DNA of 64,000 nt from Flavobacteriales bacterium (GTDB lineage Bacteria > Bacteroidota > Bacteroidia > Flavobacteriales_C > GCA-002722245), in NCBI GenBank assembly GCA_002722245.1, contig PBLA01000026.1, positions 1-64,000 on the forward strand, given 5' to 3'. Both the position numbers and the translations under genes were made by a program. Positions 1 to 10,198 of the stretch are shown in pieces (position 1 is the stretch's first letter; each line of letters opens with the position of its first letter). The notes below the pieces were generated by a model. It made no database searches and was not told the DNA's origin. It was given only the letters and a program-made list of their open reading frames with translations.

Positions 1-1
1 A

Positions 2-1213
2 TTAATTGGATATCAAACCGCATTTCTAAAAGCAAATTATCCATCTGAATATATGGCAGCTGTATTATCCAACAACATGAATGATATAAAACAAGTTAGT
101 TTTTTTATGGAAGAGTGTAAAAGAATGGGAATTACAGTCTTAGGTCCTGATATAAATGAATCATACTATAAATTTAATGTTAATGATGATAAAGCAATTA
201 GATTTGGAATGGGTGCTGTAAAAGGTGTTGGAAAAGGTGCTGTTGAGACAATTGTGGAGAATAGAAAAGAGGATAAATATGATGATATATTTGATTTTGC
301 TAAACGAATAGATCTCAGATTAGCAAATAAAAAGACTTTTGAAAACCTTGTTTTAGCAGGTGGTCTAGACTCATTTAAACTAAATAGGTCTCAATATTTT
401 AATTTAGATAATGAAGGTTTAAGTTATATTGAAAAAGCTATAAAATTTGGATCAAAATATCAGGAGTCAGTCAATTCTTCTCAAATAAATCTTTTTGGAG
501 AGGATGGCGATGACATGTCAATTAATCCCGTTATACCAGAATGTGATGAATGGATAAATTTAGAGAAGTTAAAAAAAGAAAGAGAAGTTGTTGGTATCTA
601 CATTTCAGCTCATCCATTGGATGACTTCATAAGAGAACTAAATAACTTTACCTCTACAGGATTAACTACCTTAAATGATCTAAATAAACTTGTAAATAAA
701 GATTTTTATGTGGGAGGAATAATAAACGAGGTTGAACATCTTGTGTCAAAAACAGGAAATGGATTTGCTGTTTTTTCATTTGAAGATTTTAACGATCAGT
801 ATAAGTTTAGAATATTTGGTGAAGAATATCTCAAGTATAAACATCTACTTGAAGAAAATAAAATTCTTAGATTAAGACTGACTGTTAGAGAAGGTTGGAT
901 AAATAAGGATACGGGTAGAGTAGGTGAGCCAAGAATTCAATTTTTGAATGTAGAGCTAATGGATGGCATAATTGACTCTAATTCAAAAAAAATTACACTT
1001 AGATTTGATTCAAGTGCAGTAGTCAATGATGATATAAAAAAATTAAAATCTACTCTGTCTAAATTTAAAGGTTCAAGCCCAGTATATTTTGATATACATG
1101 ATTCTAAAAATGAATTTAAATTAAATATGATATCTGAAGACACTAAGGTTAATATATCTAAAGAACTTTTGATATCACTTGAAGAAGATGAATTTTTATA
1201 TAAATTAAATTAA
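2..1213 (+). CDS. dnaE: DNA polymerase III subunit alpha, C-terminal part (truncated by left window edge)
   Basis: Open frame continues upstream of the listed Met (LIGYQTAFLKANYPSEYMAAVLSNNMND...), a DnaE-type motif; followed by an HhH/OB-like C-terminal region. Confidence 0.95.
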   Translation, partial: LIGYQTAFLKANYPSEYMAAVLSNNMNDIKQVSFFMEECKRMGITVLGPDINESYYKFNVNDDKAIRFGMGAVKGVGKGAVETIVENRKEDKYDDIFDFAKRIDLRLANKKTFENLVLAGGLDSFKLNRSQYFNLDNEGLSYIEKAIKFGSKYQESVNSSQINLFGEDGDDMSINPVIPECDEWINLEKLKKEREVVGIYISAHPLDDFIRELNNFTSTGLTTLNDLNKLVNKDFYVGGIINEVEHLVSKTGNGFAVFSFEDFNDQYKFRIFGEEYLKYKHLLEENKILRLRLTVREGWINKDTGRVGEPRIQFLNVELMDGIIDSNSKKITLRFDSSAVVNDDIKKLKSTLSKFKGSSPVYFDIHDSKNEFKLNMISEDTKVNISKELLISLEEDEFLYKLN

Positions 1214-1219
1214 ATCAAA

Positions 1220-1252
1220 TTGTATTTCTTTAAATAATAAATATTAGATTTG
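1220..1252 (+). promoter_or_regulatory. Putative Bacteroidota sigma-A promoter for trxA (TTG-N22-TAGATTTG)
   Basis: TTG at 1220-1222, TAnnTTTG match TAGATTTG at 1245-1252, ATG at 1271. Confidence 0.55.
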
Positions 1253-1270
1253 CTCCTTAAAATTATTATT

Positions 1271-1588
1271 ATGGCATTAGAGTTAAATGATTCAATTTTT
1301 GAAGAAAAAGTTTTAAAATCAGACAAACCTGTACTTGTTGATTTTTGGGCAGAATGGTGTGGGCCATGTAGAATGGTTGGACCAATTGTTGAAGAATTAG
1401 CCAATGATTATGAAGGTAAAGCTGTTGTAGGAAAGTTAGATGTGGACTCTAATAATGAAATTTCTGCTAAATATGGGATTAGAAATATACCAACTATCTT
1501 ATTTTTAAAGAATGGAGAAGTAGTTGATAAGCAATTAGGTGTTGCTCCTAAAGCTGCTTTAGCTGAAAAGTTAGAAAAGTTATTATAA
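1271..1588 (+). CDS. trxA: Thioredoxin
   Basis: WAEWCGPCRM active site; ATG at 1271 preferred over the ORF-track start at 1250. Confidence 0.97.
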   Translation: MALELNDSIFEEKVLKSDKPVLVDFWAEWCGPCRMVGPIVEELANDYEGKAVVGKLDVDSNNEISAKYGIRNIPTILFLKNGEVVDKQLGVAPKAALAEKLEKLL

Positions 1589-1613
1589 CAACAACGATAC
1601 TGTTTTATTCAAG

Positions 1614-1638
1614 AGCCATGTCTTCACATGGCTTTTTT
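1614..1638 (+). terminator. Intrinsic terminator after trxA
   Basis: AGCCATGT-CTTC-ACATGGCT stem-loop followed by a T-tract. Confidence 0.8.
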
Positions 1639-1659
1639 ATTGTTTCAATCTCTCAAAGA

Positions 1660-3666
1660 TTACTGCTCATTTTTATTCAGAATTAATTTCAATCCTTCTA
1701 TTGGTGCAAAATACACATCAGTATTGAAATTCTCTATTAAGTCAATAAGTTGATGACTCCTTTCCAGATTGATATTTGAAAACTCTCCAGGACTGTTTAA
1801 CTTTTGCCATGTTAATTCACAAAGCTCTTGAACATGGGCTGCATAGAAATGAAGTTCAAAAAGTTGTGGTGATTCTTTACTAATTTTATGGAAGTGACCT
1901 GTTGCCTCTACCCAAGCTGAGAGCCATATCATTATTTTGTCTTTTGATTTGCAAAAGCCATCCTTGCAGTTTACTTTAACATATTCGTTAAATTGTCTTG
2001 CCTGAAAACTTTCAACATAACATGCATCAACTATTCGATTAAACGATGCTGTTGTATTATAGTTTGTAGTATTATTCTTCATGTAACCATGTCTTTTATA
2101 TCCTTTAACAGGTTCTAAAATTTCAATAAATGGCTTCCATTCTGAAATCGTGAAATGATGAGACATTTGTTTCAATTTTGTAGCTTGAAACGAGATGTGA
2201 TTCAATCCAAATTCTTGAAGTTGATTTGATATGTAAGGAACTTTTTCATAAAAATATTTTGTATTACAATTAGAAGGGGTACTCCAAAGACGTTCTGCTA
2301 GTGCTAATGTTGATGGCCAAATTCTTGAATTTATATTTGTGTGGTCTGTCAGCTCTGTCCACATAGTAGCTTCTCCGCCCAGGATCATCTTTTGAGCTTT
2401 AGGGCTAATCACTGCATTCACAGGAACAGGATCATTTTTATAATAATGAGATAAAGGTTGAACCTTATCTAAATAATATCCATTGGATAAAATACTCTCG
2501 AAGCCACTTTCAGCAGTCTTGTACAATGATTTTTTTCCTCTCCAAGACTGAATAGCAATGGTATTTGGGAGTTCAGCGTCAAATATTTCATCCCATCCCA
2601 CCATGATTTTTTTATTTCTCGAAAGAATATCCAGTATTTTCCGATTGAAATACGCTTGTAGTTCCTGATTACTTAATAGTTCGTTTTTTATCTTGAATTT
2701 CTGGATTTTTCGATTTGCCTCCCAATCTAACCCATTGTTTTCATCCCCGCCAATGTGAAAGTAACGGTCTGGAAAAAGGGCGCAAATCTCTGTTAAAAGC
2801 GTATCAAGAAAATTATAAGAATAGTCATTTATTGGGTTAATCGATCCTTTAAATAAGCCAAAACGGGTAGCTACCTCATAATCTCGTTCTATTGAAGCTA
2901 ACCTAGGATAACCCACTAACCAACTGGTGGAATGTCCAGGAATATCTATTTCAGGAATAACTCTGATCCCGCGTTCTTTTGCGTATTGAATAATTTTTTT
3001 AATATCATCTTGCGTATAGTAATTCCCATCATTGCCAAGTTGATGTAAAAGAGGGAATTTTTTTGATTCAATTCTAAACCCTTGGTCTTCGGTAAGATGC
3101 AAGTGGATAACGTTCATTTTTACCGCGGCCATTGCATCGATGTTTTGAAGGATAATTTCAAGGGGGATCCAATGCCTACATACGTCAATGAGCAAACCTC
3201 GCCATGGGAATCTTGGTTGGTCTGTTATTGTACATGCGCCTATGTATGCACCTTTTTCATTTGTTTTAACAAGTTGTAAAAGTGTTTCCATTGCCCGATA
3301 AACACCAATATTAGTAGGGGATTCAATGGAGATTTTGTTTGGTGTAACTTGAATAGTGTAGCTTTCATCTATATGAAGCTCTAGTTGATCAATATTTTTT
3401 GTGTAAGAAATTATTATTTCATGAGTATGACTGGTGTCTTGAGTTACAAGTGATTCTAATGTAATTCCAGATCGATTTTGTAGTCTACGAATAAATCGCT
3501 CAGTGTACTTTTTTAAATCTTCGGATGAATGTTTCAGGTAAACATAAGTTTGTGGGGATACCACAAATTTCCCAACGTTTTTATTGTAAGTGCTTGGCTG
3601 GGGTAGAAGATGTTGACTGCTAAGAGATGAAAAAAATAAACAAAAAACAACGACTAAAAATTTCAT
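1660..3666 (-). CDS. Beta-N-acetylhexosaminidase, GH20 family, secreted
   Basis: Signal peptide; VKMNVIHLHLTEDQGFRIESKKFP, GIRVIPEIDIPGHS and FHIGGDEN (GH20 catalytic D-E) motifs. Confidence 0.93.
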   Translation of the reverse strand: MKFLVVVFCLFFSSLSSQHLLPQPSTYNKNVGKFVVSPQTYVYLKHSSEDLKKYTERFIRRLQNRSGITLESLVTQDTSHTHEIIISYTKNIDQLELHIDESYTIQVTPNKISIESPTNIGVYRAMETLLQLVKTNEKGAYIGACTITDQPRFPWRGLLIDVCRHWIPLEIILQNIDAMAAVKMNVIHLHLTEDQGFRIESKKFPLLHQLGNDGNYYTQDDIKKIIQYAKERGIRVIPEIDIPGHSTSWLVGYPRLASIERDYEVATRFGLFKGSINPINDYSYNFLDTLLTEICALFPDRYFHIGGDENNGLDWEANRKIQKFKIKNELLSNQELQAYFNRKILDILSRNKKIMVGWDEIFDAELPNTIAIQSWRGKKSLYKTAESGFESILSNGYYLDKVQPLSHYYKNDPVPVNAVISPKAQKMILGGEATMWTELTDHTNINSRIWPSTLALAERLWSTPSNCNTKYFYEKVPYISNQLQEFGLNHISFQATKLKQMSHHFTISEWKPFIEILEPVKGYKRHGYMKNNTTNYNTTASFNRIVDACYVESFQARQFNEYVKVNCKDGFCKSKDKIMIWLSAWVEATGHFHKISKESPQLFELHFYAAHVQELCELTWQKLNSPGEFSNINLERSHQLIDLIENFNTDVYFAPIEGLKLILNKNEQ

Positions 3667-3675
3667 AGATCAATC

Positions 3676-3704
3676 AAAAAAAAACCTCATCATTTGATGA
3701 GGTT
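3676..3704 (-). terminator. Intrinsic terminator downstream of dnaN
   Basis: AACCTCATCA/TGATGAGGTT inverted repeat; A-run on + strand gives a T-tract in the dnaN direction. Confidence 0.7.
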
Positions 3705-3726
3705 AAATGTGTGTTTGGTAATCAAT

Positions 3727-4842
3727 TTAGTTAACCATTACAGGCATAACAAGCATCAATATATCTTCATTAAAGGTCTCAGTGCTTTCCGGAAGAATAA
3801 TTCCCGCTCGGCTAGGATCACTCATTTCTATTGAAACCTCGTCGGTATCAATATTATTAAGCATTTCGATAAGAAATTTTGAGTTGAAACCAATCTCCAT
3901 GTCTTCACCAGAGTAACTACAAGTTAACTTTTCATCGGCTTTATTTGCAAAATCTAAGTCTTCCGCGGATATATTTAAGGAACTCCCTGCAAGTTTAAGG
4001 TTAACTTGGTGAGTCGTTTTGTTCGCGAAAATAGATACTCGCTTTACTGAATTTAAAAGTAAACTTCTATCTATAGTTAATTTATTAGGGTTCTCTTTAG
4101 GGATAACAGCTTCATAGTTAGGGTACTTTCCTTCCACTAATCTACAAACCAGATGAATATCTCCTATTGTGAAAAAAGCATTATTTTGGTTATATTCCAC
4201 AGTCGTTTCTGGGTAGCTGCTCAAACAATTTTTAAGTAGGTTAAGCGGCTTGCTTGGAAGTATAAAAGAGGTTGAGTTAGCGCTTTTCGCATCGAGTCTT
4301 CTGTATCGAACAAGTTTATGAGCGTCAGTAGCGACAAAAGTTAAATTATCATCATTTAACTCACAAAAAACACCACTCATAACTGGTCTTAACTCATCAT
4401 TCCCGGCAGCAAATAATGACTTGTTTATTGCTCTCGAAATAATTTCTGAAGGCAAGGTTAGCGAGTTTGTTTGGTCGATCTCAGGAACTTTAGGGAATTC
4501 CTCGCCACTATGACCACTTAATTTATATTTACCATAGTCAGAAGATATTTCAATTTGAAAGTTTCCTTTATCTACAGAAAATTTAATAGGATGATCGGAA
4601 AGATTTTTTAAAATATCAATAAGCATTTTAGCAGGTATAGCTACCAAGCCATCTTCTTTGGATTCAACAGGAAGTTTAGAGCTCATTGTAGTTTCTAAAT
4701 CTGATGCCGAAACTTTTAGTTGAGTGTCTTTAATTTCGAATAGAAAGTTATCCAATATTGGAAGCGTATTGCTTGAGTTTAATACACCTTGTATTAATGA
4801 TAATTGCTTCAATAGAGAGGCGCTAGATACGATAAAGTTCAT
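3727..4842 (-). CDS. dnaN: DNA polymerase III subunit beta (sliding clamp)
   Basis: MNFIVSSASLLKQLSLIQGVLNSSNTLPILDNFLFE...; ATG at 4842 preferred over the TTG at 4920 because a TATATTTG -7 element lies between them. Confidence 0.96.
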   Translation of the reverse strand: MNFIVSSASLLKQLSLIQGVLNSSNTLPILDNFLFEIKDTQLKVSASDLETTMSSKLPVESKEDGLVAIPAKMLIDILKNLSDHPIKFSVDKGNFQIEISSDYGKYKLSGHSGEEFPKVPEIDQTNSLTLPSEIISRAINKSLFAAGNDELRPVMSGVFCELNDDNLTFVATDAHKLVRYRRLDAKSANSTSFILPSKPLNLLKNCLSSYPETTVEYNQNNAFFTIGDIHLVCRLVEGKYPNYEAVIPKENPNKLTIDRSLLLNSVKRVSIFANKTTHQVNLKLAGSSLNISAEDLDFANKADEKLTCSYSGEDMEIGFNSKFLIEMLNNIDTDEVSIEMSDPSRAGIILPESTETFNEDILMLVMPVMVN

Positions 4843-4862
4843 GCTTATAATTTTGTTCTTTA

Positions 4863-4870
4863 CAAATATA
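4863..4870 (-). promoter_or_regulatory. Putative -7 element for dnaN (TATATTTG on minus strand)
   Basis: CAAATATA on + strand, about 20 nt upstream of the inferred dnaN ATG. Confidence 0.45.
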
Positions 4871-4995
4871 TAGGTTGGTTGTATTCCTGAATGTATGGTA
4901 GTTGTTCGATTTATCAACAATTATGTGGTACTAATTAACATTTTTGGTTTTACATTATCAGAAAAATTTGTAGATTAAACTGTTAAACTTCAGAT

Positions 4996-5529
4996 ATGAT
5001 TGTAAAAAATATAAATACTCCCAAAGAGTTGGTTGAAGAATTAAAGCAAGTGACTTCAAAATTTGGATATTTTGAAGTCCTTCAAAGGATGGATATCACC
5101 CGTGAAAAATTTGAGAGTTATTTTACATGGAACGATCAAAATTATACCCGAAACTGTCTTGCTCGAACAGAAAATTTTGAATTGATGTTAATGTGTTGGG
5201 AAGTTGGTCAGGAAACACTTATCCATGATTATGGAGAAGCTATGGCTTGGATTCATCCCATAAAAGGATCATTGAAAGAAGAACGATATTTATTAAGTGA
5301 TAATGGTACAGGGTTAGTTAAGGTAAGTTCCCTCGGGGTTGAAACTTCGGAGTTTTCATTTTTACATAAGACGGGTATACACAAATACGTAAATGATTAT
5401 GAATCAAGAACAGTAAGCTTACATTTATATGTAAAGCCAGTAATTACTCGGAAAATTTACGACTGCTCTGAAGGTTTTTGTAAAACATGGACAGAGGAAT
5501 GTACTGATAGCAGTATTGCCGTGTTATAA
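4996..5529 (+). CDS. Cysteine dioxygenase-like cupin protein
   Basis: MCWEVGQETLIHDYGEAMAWIHPIKGSLKEERY and TVSLHLYVKPV match the CDO layout, although the HxH motif reads HDY. Confidence 0.7.
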   Translation: MIVKNINTPKELVEELKQVTSKFGYFEVLQRMDITREKFESYFTWNDQNYTRNCLARTENFELMLMCWEVGQETLIHDYGEAMAWIHPIKGSLKEERYLLSDNGTGLVKVSSLGVETSEFSFLHKTGIHKYVNDYESRTVSLHLYVKPVITRKIYDCSEGFCKTWTEECTDSSIAVL

Positions 5530-5553
5530 AACTTCAATAGGCTAACTAATAAT

Positions 5554-8500
5554 TTATTTCTTTTTTTTCGTTGCTTTAAATAAATCTTTGAATGAATCAA
5601 AGCTCTTTTGATAGGCCGCTCCTAAACCATAAGTAGTGGTGGTAGTCTGGTTATTAACAGCAGTAATATCGTTAATTGATTTATGGTATGCCTTTGCTTT
5701 AAGTGCAGCGGTAATTCTGAATTCAGCTTCAATATCTCCTACTTGGTTATTAATATCATAATCTGTTCTAAAGCTTAAGTTTTTATACTGAAAACCAGCA
5801 AGTAATCTTAGTTCATCTTTCGTTAAATTTTCCTCTGTTCCTGAGTTTTGAACATCATTGTAATCCAGGCCTAAGTCTAAATTTGGGTGAAGTAAACCAC
5901 TTAGTGCATTATTAATTTGCCCTTCCACAAATTGCATCCCATTATTTAAGCCGGCTGATCTATCTGAAACAATCGATTCAACACCATTTGTAGGGGGCAA
6001 GAATCTACTTGTGAGGATCAATGAAAAAGCCTGTCTGTTAATTTCATCTTCTCCAAAAATTCGTTCGGTAAGGAAGTTTTTTTCCTCTGGTGTTCCATTC
6101 GGTAATGTGATACCGATTTTTAAATCAGGTTTCCATAAACTTCCGTACAACCCAATATTACTGTACACCGATATTCTATTGTCAAACTGTCTGGTAAGAT
6201 TATCAAAATCTGCAGCTACTTGATTGGAATCAACAAGATCCATAAGATTTGCTCTACTTTTATAATATGTATTCATGGCAATTTTTGCATCGAGTGGATT
6301 TCCATCCCAACTTATTTTACTACCAGGTTTTACTAAAAAACGTTTGCTGATGATATTTTGAAGCGTAAAAAAATAATTCCCTTCTGTTACAGCGTATTCT
6401 CCATACATATTAAATTTACCGTTCGTGTTAATACGCATTCCAATATTTCCTTGACCTTTGGTGTTAATTTCATCGCCCACAGTAGGATCAAAAATAATTT
6501 TCACTTTGGCTTCAGGATTGATTTCAAAATTGAAATCCATATCCAAGTGAGAAAAGTCAAATTCTTCCTCTTTCTTATTTCGTTTAATTGAAGTGTCATT
6601 TAGATTAACAAAGGAAACAAACTCACTGATCTCAAGGTCTTCATTATCGTCGAGGGGAAGTTCAAGTGAGGTTACAACAGGAACTCGAACAGGACTTTTT
6701 TTTCCGTTTTTATCTGTTTTATAATCAATTCGTGTAGATGCGGTAGTAGAAACTCGTCCTCCTATGAAATGTGAAGATTCATCGCCATGAAGTTGCATTA
6801 AACCATTAACATATGCTTTTCCATGGTATGTAGAATTTGTATTAATATTCGTGTTTAAACAGAAAAATTCCTCTAGAAATATAGAGTCCATTTGGTAGCT
6901 AATTGAGTTAAATCCGTTTAAGTTGACATATCCATTAATCTTAGCTTTTGATTTGGGATGTGTTCTATTTGACAATTCAAAATCGGAGAAGATAATGAAG
7001 TCTTTGTTGAAGTTTAATTTTTGACCATTAACACTTTCTGTAACATTCAGGTAATCAATACTGAACTCGAGTTGATCAACCTTTAAAGAGCCATACAATT
7101 CAGGATGACCAACTGTCCCTTTAATCTCTAGTTTACCTGATGTTTTTCCTCCATTAAATTTAGAAAGTACACCATCAAAGTATTTTTCTAGGAACTTTAA
7201 TTGCGTGTTTTTTAAATTCGCAGACATTTCTAATCGATCTCCTTCATAAGGAAAGTATTTTCCTTTTAAAACAAGATTTTTTAAGGGATTTGTTTTACTT
7301 GTTCCATTTACCGTGAGATCTACATTAATTGTTCCGTCAGATTGTAAAAAATGGGTACTCAAAAGAACCTTTCCTAATTCTTGCGTGTTTAAGGTCATTT
7401 GATTCACTTCTAAATTTGAAGTAAAAAGTTGATCGTCGAATGCTCCGTTTAAACGAAGGCTTCCAGTAGCTCTTCCTGTAATATCTAAATTTAAATAATT
7501 CCAAAAGTACTGAACTCCACTCATTTGGAAATTATTCATAGTAAAATCAATATGATCCTCACTGTTTTCGGAAGCAATGCCATGGATATTAAAAAACTGA
7601 TCGGAGGAATTAAAATTCAGATTTTGAACATTAATGTAATTGGATGAAATTTCAGCAAAGGCTGTTGTGTCAACTTTCCATAAGGCATCCCTGTAAACAA
7701 TTTTGGAGGTGCCAATTCCAAGCTTTATTGTATCTAAATTATTTAGATTTAAATTTCCTTTTATGTTTCCAAAAGTAGGGGAGCTGTTTGAATTATTATA
7801 TCCAATTTGAAAATCAATCATGTTGGAGTCTACCGAAGACTTAATAGAAAAATTTTCAATACCTACTTGGTTTACAACTTGAATGTAGCTTGCTTTTCCA
7901 TTAAGATTTAAAGTTTCTCCGCTATTATTTGTAAACAGTTTTATTCCATTTATTTTCCGTTGGTTTATCTGGATAGAATCCGATGCAACTTGGAGTGTGA
8001 AAGATTTGTTATTGTCATTAAATCGACCACTCAATCTCGTATTATTTGCGAAATTTAATTCAGGTGTAAAGAGTTTATTGATTATTTCATAATTAAACAA
8101 TTTGAACATTACATTGAAGTTGTTTCCACCTTTAAAATTTTCTAGTTCCACGGTTTTGACTAATGAAGGTATTCCGTTTGAAAAAACATTAATAATCGTA
8201 GGGTAAATTTCTCCTAAATTGTAATTACCCTCTATTTTCCCGTGTATTAAATCAGAATTAAGTACAATTAACTCTCTGGTTTTTTCTTTTACTGAAGTCA
8301 AATGAAATGAATCCACATTGTAGGTTTTTCCGTGTTCTCTCCACAAGATATCCTTTAGTTTAAGTTCACCGTCAAGATCTTCGAATTCATTACCTACAAG
8401 GTTTACAGATAATTTTCCTTTGAGTTGTGTACTACTATCTCTCTGGGACCAATTAATTTTTACAATGTTGGCTTTTCTTAACTCAGCCTCAAAATCGTAA

Positions 8501-10089
8501 CGTTGAAGGTTTGGTGTACTAAAGTCTACAGCTCCGTCAAAGTCAAAAACCAAATTATCATCATTCACACTTAATTTACCACTAAAAACTTCATCTTTAA
8601 CTAAACCATCCATGTTGATGTTACTGTATGAATATCCTCTGTAGTCTATTCGTGGAATTTCTCCTGAAAAAATCAAACGGTTATTTTCGAATTGGGCAAG
8701 AGCATCAAGTGCTCCGTTCATGGAAAGTAATCCAAAATTACTGTTGCCAATTGTTTTTCCTAAATCGAATTTGTCGGTGATAATTTTTCCAACAATTTTT
8801 GTTTCATCTTCTACCGAATCGCGTGTAAAGAACACATCAGATTTAATAATTCCAGCACTTGTTTTAACTATACCTGTTGCTTCAAAGTTTGAGGTTGGCC
8901 CATTAAAATCACCTTCAAATTCAATTTCCCCTACGTTTTTCATCCAATTGGGCGTTTTAATGGTTTTACCTAATTTAAAAGGCGGAAGTGGGATGTTTTT
9001 AATATCCTCCTCAAAGGTGATAAGATGGGATATCTTTGCATTAATTATAGGGTTTTTCAATACTCCTAAACCATTAAATTTGATTTCACCTTCGAATGAA
9101 GTCATATCACCGTAGTTGAACTTAAGGTTTTTTGCAGAGAGCGTACTTATTGTACCATTTATATCACCCTGGAATTTAATGGATTGATTTAGGTCTTTAA
9201 CGGCATCAATGAAATAGGCCACATCGTTAGAATGAACAATTGTTTCATCAAAAGAAGTTTTTAAATAGACAAGTTCTACAAAGTTGGTGAAATCGTCGAA
9301 GTTTTTGTATTCAAAACTGATGTCTCCATTAATGTCCGTTTCGTTTGTTTCAAATTCAAAATATTTTAGAAGTAAATTTTTTTCATCCATCATTAGTTGC
9401 CCAGACATACCTAAAACTTCAAAACCAGAACACTCCTTAAATGAGAGTAAATCAATATTGATGTTCATTAAATCTTCTTTAAAGATGAAGTCATCAGCAT
9501 CCATGTTTAATCCTGTAAGGAGCATGTGATTAAAGTCAACTTTATGAAAAATGATGCTATCATTTTCATTCCACAATCTAAACTTTAAGTTTTCAAAACC
9601 GATGTCTTCAATGTAGCATTTTGGTTTTACCTTTTTATTAGAGGAATCGAGAGAAGATAATTTGTTTAAAAACAGTTCAAGATTGCTCTGTTCCTCTTCA
9701 AAATAGGTTGTTATATTAATGTATGTATCATTTAATTCAAGAAGATCGAGATTGAATTGATATTTTTCCAAATCGTACTCGTCAATTTCAAAATAAAAAT
9801 CGCTCGAGTATAAGAGGGTGTCTCTATGGTGGTCTAAAACGAGTAAGTCTCTTAGTACAAATGTGTCAAATGGCTGAAAATCAACCTCTCCAATTATAAT
9901 TTCTGTTCCTGTTTTTTTTGAAAGTTGATCTCCTAATTTTTGTGTTATATAGGTTTGTACCCAACTACTTTTAAAAATAATATAAGCTAAGAGGGTTATT
10001 AAAAGGAGGAATGATAGGCTCCATTTAAAGAACTTTCGACTATATCGTTTAAATCTAATATATCGAGTTTTCCACTTCATAAATTCCAC
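5554..10089 (-). CDS. TamB-like (translocation/assembly module, DUF490-type) protein
   Basis: 1511 aa; N-terminal TM helix (FFKWSLSFLLLITLLAYIIF), AsmA/TamB-like start, long beta-repeat body, C-terminal TamB-like region (GNYFFTLQNIISKRFLVKPGSKISWDGNPLDAKI). Confidence 0.85.
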   Translation of the reverse strand: MEFMKWKTRYIRFKRYSRKFFKWSLSFLLLITLLAYIIFKSSWVQTYITQKLGDQLSKKTGTEIIIGEVDFQPFDTFVLRDLLVLDHHRDTLLYSSDFYFEIDEYDLEKYQFNLDLLELNDTYINITTYFEEEQSNLELFLNKLSSLDSSNKKVKPKCYIEDIGFENLKFRLWNENDSIIFHKVDFNHMLLTGLNMDADDFIFKEDLMNINIDLLSFKECSGFEVLGMSGQLMMDEKNLLLKYFEFETNETDINGDISFEYKNFDDFTNFVELVYLKTSFDETIVHSNDVAYFIDAVKDLNQSIKFQGDINGTISTLSAKNLKFNYGDMTSFEGEIKFNGLGVLKNPIINAKISHLITFEEDIKNIPLPPFKLGKTIKTPNWMKNVGEIEFEGDFNGPTSNFEATGIVKTSAGIIKSDVFFTRDSVEDETKIVGKIITDKFDLGKTIGNSNFGLLSMNGALDALAQFENNRLIFSGEIPRIDYRGYSYSNINMDGLVKDEVFSGKLSVNDDNLVFDFDGAVDFSTPNLQRYDFEAELRKANIVKINWSQRDSSTQLKGKLSVNLVGNEFEDLDGELKLKDILWREHGKTYNVDSFHLTSVKEKTRELIVLNSDLIHGKIEGNYNLGEIYPTIINVFSNGIPSLVKTVELENFKGGNNFNVMFKLFNYEIINKLFTPELNFANNTRLSGRFNDNNKSFTLQVASDSIQINQRKINGIKLFTNNSGETLNLNGKASYIQVVNQVGIENFSIKSSVDSNMIDFQIGYNNSNSSPTFGNIKGNLNLNNLDTIKLGIGTSKIVYRDALWKVDTTAFAEISSNYINVQNLNFNSSDQFFNIHGIASENSEDHIDFTMNNFQMSGVQYFWNYLNLDITGRATGSLRLNGAFDDQLFTSNLEVNQMTLNTQELGKVLLSTHFLQSDGTINVDLTVNGTSKTNPLKNLVLKGKYFPYEGDRLEMSANLKNTQLKFLEKYFDGVLSKFNGGKTSGKLEIKGTVGHPELYGSLKVDQLEFSIDYLNVTESVNGQKLNFNKDFIIFSDFELSNRTHPKSKAKINGYVNLNGFNSISYQMDSIFLEEFFCLNTNINTNSTYHGKAYVNGLMQLHGDESSHFIGGRVSTTASTRIDYKTDKNGKKSPVRVPVVTSLELPLDDNEDLEISEFVSFVNLNDTSIKRNKKEEEFDFSHLDMDFNFEINPEAKVKIIFDPTVGDEINTKGQGNIGMRINTNGKFNMYGEYAVTEGNYFFTLQNIISKRFLVKPGSKISWDGNPLDAKIAMNTYYKSRANLMDLVDSNQVAADFDNLTRQFDNRISVYSNIGLYGSLWKPDLKIGITLPNGTPEEKNFLTERIFGEDEINRQAFSLILTSRFLPPTNGVESIVSDRSAGLNNGMQFVEGQINNALSGLLHPNLDLGLDYNDVQNSGTEENLTKDELRLLAGFQYKNLSFRTDYDINNQVGDIEAEFRITAALKAKAYHKSINDITAVNNQTTTTTYGLGAAYQKSFDSFKDLFKATKKKK

Positions 10090-10151
10090 TACGAATTTAA
10101 CGCATATCGTATGGTGTAAAATAAGGAATATTTACTTTTATTTACTACATC

Positions 10152-10182
10152 TTGAAAATTACCACTATAAACCATATATTTG
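10152..10182 (+). promoter_or_regulatory. Putative promoter of bshB1 (TTG-N20-TATATTTG)
   Basis: TTG 10152-10154, TATATTTG 10175-10182, ATG 10199. Confidence 0.6.
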
Positions 10183-10198
10183 TTGCAACAAATTTATT

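Noticed and set aside
4843-4920. N-terminal extension of DnaN from a TTG start at 4920
   Set aside because: The extension overlaps a -7 promoter-like element, and canonical DnaN begins at MNFIVSS.
8720-9529. ORFs of 131 and 81 aa on the + strand opposite the TamB-like gene
   Set aside because: Antisense to a clear 1511-aa coding frame; Ser/Pro/Ile-rich composition typical of shadow ORFs; no family resemblance.
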